Positions 47,289 to 55,189 of a stretch of 64,000 nucleotides of DNA are shown piece by piece. Within the stretch, counting starts at the first letter, position 1; every line of letters begins with the position of its first letter. This DNA comes from Nodularia sp. LEGE 06071 (GTDB taxonomy: Bacteria > Cyanobacteriota > Cyanobacteriia > Cyanobacteriales > Nostocaceae). Location: positions 1 through 64,000 of the forward strand of contig NZ_JADEWH010000011.1 of the NCBI RefSeq assembly GCF_015207755.1, given 5' to 3'. The notes beneath the pieces are model-generated. The model ran no database searches. It worked only from the letters and a program-made list of their open reading frames with translations, and had not been told where the DNA came from. Made by a program: the position numbers and the translations under genes.

Positions 47289-48623
47289 ATGACTGAATCT
47301 ACTCCCCCCCAGCCACCAAATCCAGAACCTTTAACCCCAGACAATTTTGACAGTGGTACAGATGACAATAACTTGACCCCAGAAGCACTAGCCGCGCAAG
47401 AATCCTTAGCAAAAATTGCCTCTTTGCAATCTCCACAAAATAGAGATGCTTTGCAAAAAGCCCATTCCCAAATTAAGCAATACACTATTAGTCAATTCAC
47501 TGTCAAGCCGAGGGCATTACTGTTTACTTTAGTCGCGATCGCCATCACTTTTTTTGGACTTGTAATCAATAACTGGCTGATAGGCATCTTGGGAACTGTG
47601 ATTAGTTTAGTATTATCTCTGACGATGCTATTACCTTGGTGGCAATATGTGTTGCAAAAGTGGTTTTCGTCCCAAGATAGAACACTATTTGTCGCCTTTG
47701 TCGGTCTAGTAGTCGGGATAATCGGCGTATTTAAATTTACTGGTTTAGGCTCCCGCTTGCTGATTTGGGGAAAGCAAATTAGCTGGGAAGCTTCGGGTAG
47801 TTTAGCCGAATGGTTTGGGGCTTTGGGGCAAATTCTGATTGCGATTATTGCCGTTTATGTCGCATGGCGACAATATGTGATTTCCAAAGACTTGACAATT
47901 CAGCAAAACCTGCTGACAGTGCAGCAAAATATTATTACTCAGCAGCAAACCATAGATTCCTATTTCCAAGGTGTCTCAGATTTGGTCTTAGATGAAGAAG
48001 GATTATTAGAAGATTGGCCCCAAGAAAGAGCGATCGCAGAAGGACGGACAGCCGCTATATTTAGTAGTGTAGATGGCAGTGGTAAAGCGAAAATTATCCG
48101 TTTTCTCTCCCGTTCCAAATTGCTCACCCCTCTCAAGCGCGATCGCCGCTTAGGTAGAGCCATTCTTGACGGTATGGGGGGTTACGAAGAAGACCGCCTA
48201 GATGGTGTCCGCGTCATCGATTTAGGCGTAATGTTAGCCGCAGCAGACCTTTCTAGTAACGATTTACGTTGGACTGACCTGAGTGAAGCTAATTTGGTGC
48301 GCGGTAATCTCAGCAATTGTGATTTAGTCAAAGCTAATCTCGCCCGCACTATCTTATATAGTGCTAACCTCACTGGTGCTGATTTAAATGGGACTCGTTT
48401 TTTCTATGGTTCACTAGCAACAGCCTCACCCCGCAGTCGTGACGAGCCACCAAACTACCAGACGGGAGAACACACTGGGGCTGTGGTGGAAAATGCCGAT
48501 TTTACCAATGTCCAGCGTCTACCTGAGATGACTCGTCACTACTGCTGTGCTTGGGGTGGTGAAAAAACTAGAGCCACTATTCCCGGCGGTTGCGAAGGTA
48601 TTCCTAACAAATTGGGACGGTAA
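47289..48623 (+). CDS. Membrane protein with C-terminal pentapeptide repeats
   Basis: 444 residues. A Pro-rich, acidic N terminus, then hydrophobic segments at about 75-115 (ALLFTLVAIAITFFGLVINN, LIGILGTVISLVLSLTMLLP), 135-155 and 175-200 (WFGALGQILIAIIAVYVAWR). A cytoplasmic coiled region (TIQQNLLTVQQNIITQQQTI) is followed by pentapeptide repeats at about 315-370 (DLSSNDLRWTDLSEANLVRG, NLTGADLNGTRFF). The Cys-rich end (HYCCAWGGEKTRA) could bind a metal or be structural. Related proteins are common in filamentous cyanobacteria without known function. Confidence 0.85.
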   Translation: MTESTPPQPPNPEPLTPDNFDSGTDDNNLTPEALAAQESLAKIASLQSPQNRDALQKAHSQIKQYTISQFTVKPRALLFTLVAIAITFFGLVINNWLIGILGTVISLVLSLTMLLPWWQYVLQKWFSSQDRTLFVAFVGLVVGIIGVFKFTGLGSRLLIWGKQISWEASGSLAEWFGALGQILIAIIAVYVAWRQYVISKDLTIQQNLLTVQQNIITQQQTIDSYFQGVSDLVLDEEGLLEDWPQERAIAEGRTAAIFSSVDGSGKAKIIRFLSRSKLLTPLKRDRRLGRAILDGMGGYEEDRLDGVRVIDLGVMLAAADLSSNDLRWTDLSEANLVRGNLSNCDLVKANLARTILYSANLTGADLNGTRFFYGSLATASPRSRDEPPNYQTGEHTGAVVENADFTNVQRLPEMTRHYCCAWGGEKTRATIPGGCEGIPNKLGR

Positions 48624-48776
48624 AAAGAGGCAGGGGGCAGGGTGCGGGCTTGCCCTGAGCGTAGCCGTAGGGGGGCATGGGGGAAGACCCAGAGGTCGCT
48701 TGTATCCCGCCCCAGTTGCATGGAACGTCTATACATTCTTGGTCAGCAGATGTCTACTGTTAACTGATAACTGAAC

Positions 48777-49538
48777 TTAAGCTAGGGTGAGAATTTCCAC
48801 GCCATCTTCTGTTACAGCTAAGGTATGCTCACATTGTGCCGACAATTGGCGATCGCGAGTTACCGCCGTCCAACCATCATCGAGAACCTCAACTTCCCAA
48901 GTACCAACATTAATCATCGGCTCGATGGTAAACACCATTCCGGCTCTGAGACGTTTGCCTTTGCCTCGTGTACCATAGTGGGGAATATCGGGTGCAGTGT
49001 GGAAAATATTGCTGATCCCGTGTCCTACAAAGTCGCGCACCACAGAAAAGCCCTGCGCCTCCGCATACTCTTGAATGGCTGCACCAATATCCCCAATTTT
49101 TGCCCCAGGCTTGACTTCAGCAATCCCCAGACGACGACATTCTTCGGTTACCTCTACCAGTTTCTGCGCTTTTGGGGAAGGAGTTCCAACTAAAAATGTC
49201 TTGGATGTATCGCCGTGGTAGCCATCCACAATCAATGTGACATCGATATTGATAATGTCCCCTTCCTTGAGAATCTGTCTGGCGTTAGGAATACCATGAC
49301 AGACGACCTCATTCACACTGGTACAAATTGACTTGGGATAGCCTTTATAACCCAGAGGTGCGCTTTTAGCTCCGTGAGCTTGTGTCCAACGTTCAGCTTC
49401 ATCATTCAGTTGGAGTGTGGTAACTCCCGGCTTCACCATTGGTTCCAAGTGTTGTAAAAGTTGCCCCGCCAAGCGTCCTGCTTGACGCATTTTGTCGAGT
49501 TCTCGTGTAGATAAAATGACAATTGGTTCGGTTTTCAT
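48777..49538 (-). CDS. map: Methionine aminopeptidase type I
   Basis: 253 residues. Metal ligands of the pita-bread fold: Asp pair in NIDVTLIVDGYHGDTSKTF, His in VGHGISNIFHTAPDIPHYG, Glu in AGMVFTIEPMIN, Glu in CEHTLAVTEDG; substrate His in SVNEVVCHGIP. It removes the initiator Met from nascent proteins in the cytoplasm. Its ATG overlaps the stop of the upstream biliverdin reductase gene by 4 nt (49535-49538), so the two are translationally coupled. Cyanobacteria have several map genes; this is one of the standard length without an N-terminal zinc extension. Confidence 0.96.
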   Translation of the reverse strand: MKTEPIVILSTRELDKMRQAGRLAGQLLQHLEPMVKPGVTTLQLNDEAERWTQAHGAKSAPLGYKGYPKSICTSVNEVVCHGIPNARQILKEGDIINIDVTLIVDGYHGDTSKTFLVGTPSPKAQKLVEVTEECRRLGIAEVKPGAKIGDIGAAIQEYAEAQGFSVVRDFVGHGISNIFHTAPDIPHYGTRGKGKRLRAGMVFTIEPMINVGTWEVEVLDDGWTAVTRDRQLSAQCEHTLAVTEDGVEILTLA

Positions 49539-50554
49539 AAACTTTTGTCGGCAGGATCTCTCATAAATATAGTTAAACCCGTCTGTGCAGCTCTTTGGAC
49601 AGCATCAGCAACCTTAAGGGTATATAAACTTGACTCTGGGGTGACGTACAAAGGAGTGCCATCAAAAAGATGATCTAACACCATAGTTGTATCTTTAGCA
49701 AACAAACCCCGACGAGTCCCAACCTCTATTGGTGTTGTTTCCCCGGATTGAATCAAAAGTCCGGTGTTGCTATCAAAGATTAAACCACCCTGTTCGCCGT
49801 GAACTTCAAATTTCCGTTCTGGTTGCCAAAGGGTTTCGCCTTTGCCATAAACTACTTGTGCTAACAGTCCATTTTCAAAGCACAGTTGACTGATGCAGAA
49901 ACAAGTTTGATAGTAATCCTGTTCTGTTTCCCAATATCGCTGATGACAGTTAACTGTAAAGACTTTACCAAATAAATCGGTGAGCCGATGTAATCGCGAC
50001 AGCGCCCCAATTAAAGGGAAACCAAACAGTTGATGATTATAAGTCCACTTCCGGGGTGCGGGATGCTGAGGATTGATGGTGCTGTAGCGAACATAAAAAA
50101 TCTCGCCAACTTTAGCTATGTTCTGCTTCAAGGCTTGATGTAAGCCACCCAAGAGTTCAATGTGTTCGACGTGTAACAGCTTATTTTGGGCTTTGGCTAA
50201 GGCGATTAATTCCTCAGCTTCGGTGACATCTACAGACAAGGGATATTCGACAATTACGTGTTTGCCTTGTAAAAGTGCTGCACGAGCGATCGCACCATGA
50301 TCGCGGTTAATTGTGGAAATCACTACCAAATCAATATCTTCGCGCTCTACTAATTTTTCCCAGGAAGTCAACGCTTCTGTCTGGTATTCTTGAGCAAAGG
50401 CGGCTGTGTTTTCTGGCTGATGACCTGCGATCGCTACTAAATTTGTGCGTTGATCACCCAGTAATGCCTCAGCCCGTAGTTTTGCTGCATATCCAGTACC
50501 GACTAAGCCTACACGCACTTTTGCTGTTTCCAAAGTTCTCTCTGAATTATACAT
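49535..50554 (-). CDS. bvdR: Biliverdin reductase BvdR (Gfo/Idh/MocA fold)
   Basis: About 339 residues from ATG 50552-50554 (MYNSERTLETAKVRVGLVGT). The frame is open for 46 more codons upstream, but that part is not conserved. Rossmann motif VGLVGTGYAAKLRAEALLGD, then VISTINRDHGAIARAALLQG, KHVIVEYPLSV and LLHVEHIELLGGLHQAL. These match the Synechocystis BvdR pattern, including the HVEHIELLGG block and FGFPLIGALSRLHRLTDLFG. It reduces biliverdin IXalpha to bilirubin with NADPH, and so competes for the precursor of phycocyanobilin. First gene of an overlapping pair with map. Confidence 0.88.
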   Translation of the reverse strand: MYNSERTLETAKVRVGLVGTGYAAKLRAEALLGDQRTNLVAIAGHQPENTAAFAQEYQTEALTSWEKLVEREDIDLVVISTINRDHGAIARAALLQGKHVIVEYPLSVDVTEAEELIALAKAQNKLLHVEHIELLGGLHQALKQNIAKVGEIFYVRYSTINPQHPAPRKWTYNHQLFGFPLIGALSRLHRLTDLFGKVFTVNCHQRYWETEQDYYQTCFCISQLCFENGLLAQVVYGKGETLWQPERKFEVHGEQGGLIFDSNTGLLIQSGETTPIEVGTRRGLFAKDTTMVLDHLFDGTPLYVTPESSLYTLKVADAVQRAAQTGLTIFMRDPADKSL

Positions 50555-51050
50555 GATCCTCACCAGTTCTGTTTTTGACCAAGCCCAGTTGGGGCGGGGT
50601 GTGGGGGAAGAAAGAGCATCGAACAACCAGTGGATCACAAGCCCCGTCGTCTCAAGACGATTGTATTGATGGGGGTTCCAAGCCCCGACCAATACCGTCT
50701 TCCCTACACCCTACCCCCTACACCCCATTCGTGACATCCCACGCCTAGAATATGCGAAATTGTTGGTTCATGGGTCAAGAAATAGGAAAGGGGGCAGGAA
50801 GAAGAGACAAAGAGGAGGGGCAGGGAGCAGGGGAGAATACTGATGGCATTTAATATATAAAATAAACTTATTGTTATCTAATAACTCAACTTCATTACTA
50901 ATCGGGGTCGATTTCCAGTTAAAACCTGTGATTTTTCTCGTAGTATCAGAATTGAAGTCATTGGAAACTAGCGGCTCATCTCATAAGGAAAGCCCTGTGC
51001 TGTGCTTCAGAATAACTTATACTGCCGTTTGAACAAGAGAGGATTACTTA
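50555..51050. other. Gene-free stretch upstream of petF
   Basis: Holds divergent promoters of bvdR (leftward) and petF (rightward). GC-rich low-complexity tracts (GGGGCAGGAAGAAG, near 50789-50840) give way to an AT-rich segment at about 50850-50890, then the petF leader. A ribosome site (AGAGAGG) lies about 10 bases before the petF ATG. No ORF seen. Confidence 0.5.
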
Positions 51051-51350
51051 ATGGCTACTTTCAAAGTCACTTTAATTAACGAAGCCGAAGGTTTAAACCA
51101 AACAATTGATTGTGAGGAAGACACCTATATTCTTGATGCGGCAGAAGAAGCTGGTCTTGACCTGCCTTTCTCTTGCCGTGCTGGTGCTTGCTCAACCTGT
51201 GCTGGTAAAATCGTCAAGGGTAGTGTTGACCAATCTGACCAATCATTCTTAGACGATGACCAGATTGAAGGTGGATATGTGCTGACCTGTGTTGCTTACC
51301 CAACTTCTGACTGTACAATCGAAACTAACAAAGAAGAAGACCTCTACTAA
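51051..51350 (+). CDS. petF: [2Fe-2S] ferredoxin, plant type (PetF)
   Basis: 99 residues, the usual length. Cluster Cys ligands in [13 protein letters not shown] and in [14 protein letters not shown]-terminal KEEDLY is typical of photosynthetic ferredoxin. It accepts electrons from photosystem I in the stroma-side cytoplasm and passes them to FNR, nitrite reductase and other enzymes. Monocistronic: own leader upstream and a strong hairpin 53 nt after the stop. Confidence 0.98.
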   Translation: MATFKVTLINEAEGLNQTIDCEEDTYILDAAEEAGLDLPFSCRAGACSTCAGKIVKGSVDQSDQSFLDDDQIEGGYVLTCVAYPTSDCTIETNKEEDLY

Positions 51351-51403
51351 GAGATCACTGTCTCAATCAAACACCTCTTTCTTGCAAGAGTTAATACTGG
51401 TAT

Positions 51404-51433
51404 AGCAGGGGTGTAAGGCCTTGCACCCCTGCT
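51404..51433 (+). terminator. Hairpin terminator after petF
   Basis: A nearly perfect 15-bp inverted repeat, AGCAGGGGTGTAAGG / CCTTGCACCCCTGCT, with no loop spacer and no long T-run. It is probably the 3' end of the petF mRNA, or a stabilising structure. Confidence 0.7.
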
Positions 51434-51440
51434 TAAGTTA

Positions 51441-51508
51441 GAAAAGCCGGGTTTTTGTCCCTGGAAAGATCAAATTTTTCTGGTGCCAACTCGCAAAAAC
51501 CCGGTTTC
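51441..51508. repeat. CCGGGTTTTTG inverted repeat
   Basis: Arms CCGGGTTTTTG (near 51448) and CAAAAACCCGG (to about 51504) flank about 35 bases. A common type of intergenic palindrome in these genomes. It lies after the petF hairpin and before the RHH gene end. Confidence 0.65.
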
Positions 51509-51601
51509 TGAGATTTAACGTGTCGCGGAAGTCCCCACCCTCAATGTACTCATAGGGTGGGGATAGGGAGCGGACGGCGACGATTCCAACTCCGACCAAT
51601 A

Positions 51602-51781
51602 TCAATCTTCAGATTGATTAGAGAGCGGGTTGGATAAGGAGTCGTCAATCTTGAGACTAGGCAACCTGTCAATGTAATCTTCAATCATTTGAGTTACTGT
51701 TTTTTCCTTCAACGTGGCATGGTTTTTTAGTTTGTTGAAACGCTTTTCCGATATACGGATATGCACTTCCTTTGTTTTCAT
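51602..51781 (-). CDS. Small ribbon-helix-helix (CopG-like) protein
   Basis: 59 residues from ATG 51779-51781 (MKTKEVHIRISEKRFNKLKN). A further 19 codons upstream are open but cross a palindrome and are unlikely. The beta strand EVHIRIS and the two helices (KRFNKLKNHATLKEK, TVTQMIEDYIDRLPSL) make a standard RHH DNA-binding fold, acting as dimers. No toxin gene is adjacent. Small RHH genes of this type are, as I recall, found beside TnpB-type transposon genes in filamentous cyanobacteria, and the neighbouring structured region fits a lost element of that sort. Confidence 0.75.
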   Translation of the reverse strand: MKTKEVHIRISEKRFNKLKNHATLKEKTVTQMIEDYIDRLPSLKIDDSLSNPLSNQSED

Positions 51782-51783
51782 AA

Positions 51784-51806
51784 ATATGTCTATACCGTGG
51801 ACATAT
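51784..51806. promoter_or_regulatory. Inverted repeat at RHH gene start (possible operator)
   Basis: ATATGTC, nine bases, GACATAT, directly upstream of the RHH start codon. RHH proteins commonly bind such repeats in their own promoter, so autoregulation is likely; this is inferred from position only. Confidence 0.5.
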
Positions 51807-51869
51807 CTATGGTAATATATAAATGGTTGTTGACCCACCCACTCGACTCATAACAAACGGTCACAGTAG

Positions 51870-52197
51870 CAGTAATATGCTTACCAAGTCTAAGAGCGAG
51901 AGAAAGGGGGAAAGACCTCGGTCACTGGTTCGCAAGGTTACGTCCTGCGGTAAAAATAAGCCATACAGAGGTGTACGAGAAAGTAATCAAACTGTCTGCG
52001 GGAGGCGGACGGCTGCGCGGGTTCTTCCGATGAGTTGATAAAGGTAGCAATACCAGAGACGCTGTGTAAGACCATCATCGGGTTTAGTCCCGAATATCCT
52101 TGTGATATACCCAACGTGGCAACGACGAATGAGACGCGAAACGATGATGGTTGTTTTACTGAAGCTCCGGTTTCAGCGAAGCAAGCCGGAGTACTTC
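51870..52197 (+). ncRNA. Possible structured RNA or end of a lost TnpB-type element
   Basis: Between the RHH gene and spoIID there is no credible gene but clear secondary structure. A 10-bp stem ACCATCATCG (52071-52080) / CGATGATGGT (52142-52151) encloses a TCGGG/CCCGA hairpin. A terminal hairpin follows at 52161-52197: GAAG, CTCCGG, loop, CCGGAG, TA, CTTC. This last shape, with GGAGTACTTCACC at its end, resembles the right ends of IS200/IS605-IS607 elements in cyanobacteria, where the guide-like omega RNA ends. No tnpB frame was found. The hairpin may instead serve spoIID as terminator. Confidence 0.4.
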
Positions 52198-52200
52198 ACC

Positions 52201-53799
52201 CTAAAACTTGATCTCGTTGCTGAGACTTTTAATCTGGGTATCAGGGTAATAAAATTGCAGAATTTGGGAATTTGACCAACCAAGTTTAGCTAAATTTTGA
52301 GCGCCAGTTTGACTTAAGCCAACTCCATGCCCCAATCCACCACCAATAAAAGCATATCCCCACAAATCTGGTGTACCTTTGTTCAGAGCTTCTATATAAA
52401 ACAGCGTACTTCTCGGAGCTGCAAAGGCGCTACGAATTTCGTCTTTCTCTAGGGTAAAAACGCCGATATCTGTCTTCACAGCCAGTTCCAGAATCCGGCC
52501 ACTTTTACTCCGCTTAACTACAGACATAGCCTCAACGGTGTTAAATTTGGCATAGGGGCTATTTTTGATTTCCAGGAATTTTTTTAAGAGTTGGTTAATA
52601 TCATCAATGGGAGTTTCCCGGTTCCAACGAAAGGTATTCCAGGCACTTTCATTAAATCCTTCTCGCCGATTAATAAAGTTACGAAAGTTGGTTTCATCGG
52701 CTAAACTCTGCTCAGATAAATTCCAAAAATTAGTCGCTGCATCGACTACAGGGCGTAAATAGGGACGATCTTCACCATTCCAAACATCACTAAAATAGGC
52801 AGTAACGCCGCCAGTAGTAGAAGAATATAGGGCATCCACTAGCTGATCATCATAAGTTAAAACCATACCCCTCGTTGCGGCGATCGCCTGATCGGTACTA
52901 GGGGCTGTGCCACTCCAACCGTAATAAACTTGACAGTGAGTATCAGCACACAACTGATAGTTATCAGTCACAAATCTCCGCAAATTCCTTAAAGCATAAG
53001 TCCGGGCGAGAATGGCTTGGGCTTCCACGGCGGCCTTTGGCGCACTTGTGCCAATTTCGTGAGGTACAACCCCACGCAAATAGCTTTCTAGAGGTACTTC
53101 ATTCACTAAAGTATATGTACCATAGGCATTGGGCTGTAAAGTCAGACTTCCGGGATAGAGACGATTAGTTTCGAGTTTTTCGCCTCTTTTGACCCGAATT
53201 AAGTTGTTATTTGTACTAATTTCTAAATTATTGGGGCTGTAACTGTTACCGTTGACCAACCAACGCACTCGCGGCACTTCTGGCAAAATTTTCGTATCGA
53301 TATATGCCATTTCCTTTCCCGCAGCTTGTACGCCCTGAAATAGCAACCGTCGCAGCAAGGGACTACTGTAAACATCCCGTTTAGCCCAAACTTGCCAGCG
53401 TTCTGGTTGGGCTATTTCTACCTCTATTCCCTGAGAACGCCAATTTTCGGCGCTGTTTTCCGCAGTTTCAAAGGTGCGGTATGTACCTAAAACCACTACC
53501 TCCTCCACTTCAGGTTTCGGTAAAGGTTCCATGACTGTTTCTAGATTGACTGGGTTTTGGGTGACTAAGGTTTTTTGCTGATTACCTTCTGTAAATCTAA
53601 GCTGTAAGCGATCGCCTGATGTTGGTTCCAGTTGCAACTTGACTTGGAGATTCTCGCCAAATCGCTGTACAATCCCAACTCTCAGTTCTACATCCTGATT
53701 TTTGCTATCAACAGCCGAAGCCCCTGTCAGCCCCAACAAACAAAATGTTGTCAGTACAGTGTAGGAAAAACGCCAGAATGTAGATGTCATAGTAGTCAT
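52201..53799 (-). CDS. SpoIID/LytB domain protein
   Basis: About 532 residues from ATG 53797-53799 (MTTMTSTFWRFSYTVLTTFC); other starts at 53790 and 53874 are possible. N-terminal signal peptide or anchor (FSYTVLTTFCLLGLTGASA). A SPOR-like middle (VVVLGTYRTFETAENSAENW) leads to the SpoIID domain at about 240-520 (YRGVVPHEIG-like LRGVVPHEIG, AQAILARTYALRN, VYYGWSG, ALYSSTTGGVT, GLGHGVGLSQTGAQNLA). In other bacteria SpoIID is a lytic transglycosylase acting on denuded peptidoglycan; in cyanobacteria the role is envelope-related but not settled. Periplasmic. Confidence 0.9.
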   Translation of the reverse strand: MTTMTSTFWRFSYTVLTTFCLLGLTGASAVDSKNQDVELRVGIVQRFGENLQVKLQLEPTSGDRLQLRFTEGNQQKTLVTQNPVNLETVMEPLPKPEVEEVVVLGTYRTFETAENSAENWRSQGIEVEIAQPERWQVWAKRDVYSSPLLRRLLFQGVQAAGKEMAYIDTKILPEVPRVRWLVNGNSYSPNNLEISTNNNLIRVKRGEKLETNRLYPGSLTLQPNAYGTYTLVNEVPLESYLRGVVPHEIGTSAPKAAVEAQAILARTYALRNLRRFVTDNYQLCADTHCQVYYGWSGTAPSTDQAIAATRGMVLTYDDQLVDALYSSTTGGVTAYFSDVWNGEDRPYLRPVVDAATNFWNLSEQSLADETNFRNFINRREGFNESAWNTFRWNRETPIDDINQLLKKFLEIKNSPYAKFNTVEAMSVVKRSKSGRILELAVKTDIGVFTLEKDEIRSAFAAPRSTLFYIEALNKGTPDLWGYAFIGGGLGHGVGLSQTGAQNLAKLGWSNSQILQFYYPDTQIKSLSNEIKF

Positions 53800-54046
53800 A
53801 TGCTTTCTTACCAATTCAAAAATGCAAACAATTACGGAGATTTTTTTGTTGTTTCTACCTAAAAGTGTTGGCACTTATAGTTCATAAATTAACAGACCCT
53901 TTCATCCAAAGAAAAGTTTTAAAATTGATCAATCGGTAACAAAAGCAAATATTCACTCTGGGAATGGGTGAAAATGTCAAAAGCATACCTTTAGCGCCAA
54001 AATAATCAAGGTATTCGTCCCACATTTTGAACTGGCTGAAATCTTT

Positions 54047-54619
54047 ATGACTCCTCACGAAAGTGATGCAAAACCAGCTGCTACGTCATCGAAAGGATGG
54101 AGTAGTTGGCTAGAAAATCTGACTCTGATTGCGATCGCCTTATGTTTAGCCATCCTGATCAGAACATTTATCGCCGAACCCCGGTATATCCCATCAGACT
54201 CAATGCTACCTACCTTACACACAGGCGATCGCTTGGTAGTAGAAAAAGTCTCATATCGTTTTCACCCTCCCGCAGCTGGAGAGATTATCGTTTTTCAGCC
54301 TCCCGCAGAACTGCAAAGCCGGGGATATCCCCCAGACCAAGCCTTTATTAAACGCGTCATTGGTGTCCCTGGAAAGATACTCAAAGTCACTAACGGTAAA
54401 GTTTACCTGAACGGAGAAGCTTTAGAAGAAGACTACATCGCCGAACCCCCCAATCAGCCATTTCCCGCCGTACAAATTCCAGAAGAAGAGTTTTTTGTCA
54501 TGGGAGATAACCGCAACGATAGTAACGATTCTCGCTACTGGGGGTTTTTACCGAGACAAAATATCATCGGTCGGGCAGCATTTCGTTTTTGGCCTCCTGA
54601 TCGCATTGGCTTTATTTAG
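54047..54619 (+). CDS. lepB: Signal peptidase I
   Basis: 190 residues. One N-terminal membrane helix (LIAIALCLAILIRTFIAEP), catalytic Ser52 in IPSDSMLPTL, general-base Lys in FIKRVIGVPGK, box D/E in VMGDNRNDSNDSRYWGF. It cleaves signal peptides on the outer face of the plasma or thylakoid membrane. Short form with a single anchor, as usual in cyanobacteria. Divergent from spoIID; the 247-nt space between them shows no other gene. Confidence 0.96.
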   Translation: MTPHESDAKPAATSSKGWSSWLENLTLIAIALCLAILIRTFIAEPRYIPSDSMLPTLHTGDRLVVEKVSYRFHPPAAGEIIVFQPPAELQSRGYPPDQAFIKRVIGVPGKILKVTNGKVYLNGEALEEDYIAEPPNQPFPAVQIPEEEFFVMGDNRNDSNDSRYWGFLPRQNIIGRAAFRFWPPDRIGFI

Positions 54620-54687
54620 TGTCACTCAATTTGGGATTTGGGATTTTAGAGTCCAAACTAAGCGATCGCATTTTTTCTAGGATACAA

Positions 54688-54798
54688 CTAGTACCGCAAG
54701 GCGGAAGTCAAAAGTCAAAAGTCAAAAGTCAAAAAGCTTATAAAATGGGCTTTTCATGGATTTTGAATGGTCTGTTTATTTACGCCCTGTTGTACTAG
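54688..54798. mobile_element. MITE-like element, family 1, copy c (111 bp)
   Basis: Same orientation and length as the copy at 9522-9632: CTAGTACCGCAAGGCGGAA start, GTCAAAA heptamers, GCTTATAAAATGGGC, end GTTGTACTAG. Inserted 69 nt after the lepB stop. Confidence 0.88.
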
Positions 54799-54973
54799 TG
54801 GACTGACAAGCCTAAAATGTTGCATTATGTTTCTCTTGTGGAACAAGCATACTATGGCTAACGCCACGCTACGCGAACGACAAGCTCAGTACACGTCTTG
54901 CCTGTTCTGGAGGGACCAGTAGCCCACCCCACAATCTTTATGCTTATGCACTAATTTAAGCTTGCCACGCCAG

Positions 54974-55041
54974 TAGGGTGCGTTATGGGCTTTAGTCCTA
55001 ACGCACCGAAATTTTAGGATGTGCCGAGTAACACACGCTAC
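54974..55041. repeat. GTAGGGTGCGTTA palindrome (68 bp)
   Basis: GTAGGGTGCGTTATGGGC pairs partly with AGTCCTAACGCACCG and a further TAACACACGCTAC arm. Related to the palindrome at 23180-23258. The rest of the space from 54799 to the LRR gene (55190) has no ORF I would accept. Confidence 0.65.
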
Positions 55042-55189
55042 GATGGGGTACTGCTGTATTTAACCAAAAAGCGCTATATTTGACCTGATAATTCCGTAAA
55101 ACTAGTTAATGCTGGTGTAAATAGCTTTTAACAATGTGGTTGCTGACAGGCGCAAGGCGCAACATTTCTTTTATCTGCAAGGCACAAAT

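Noticed and set aside
51823-52038. 71-codon plus-strand ORF as the start of tnpB
   Set aside because: The translation has no TnpB motifs (no RuvC Asp/Glu blocks, no CxxC zinc finger) and Arg/Ser-rich random composition.
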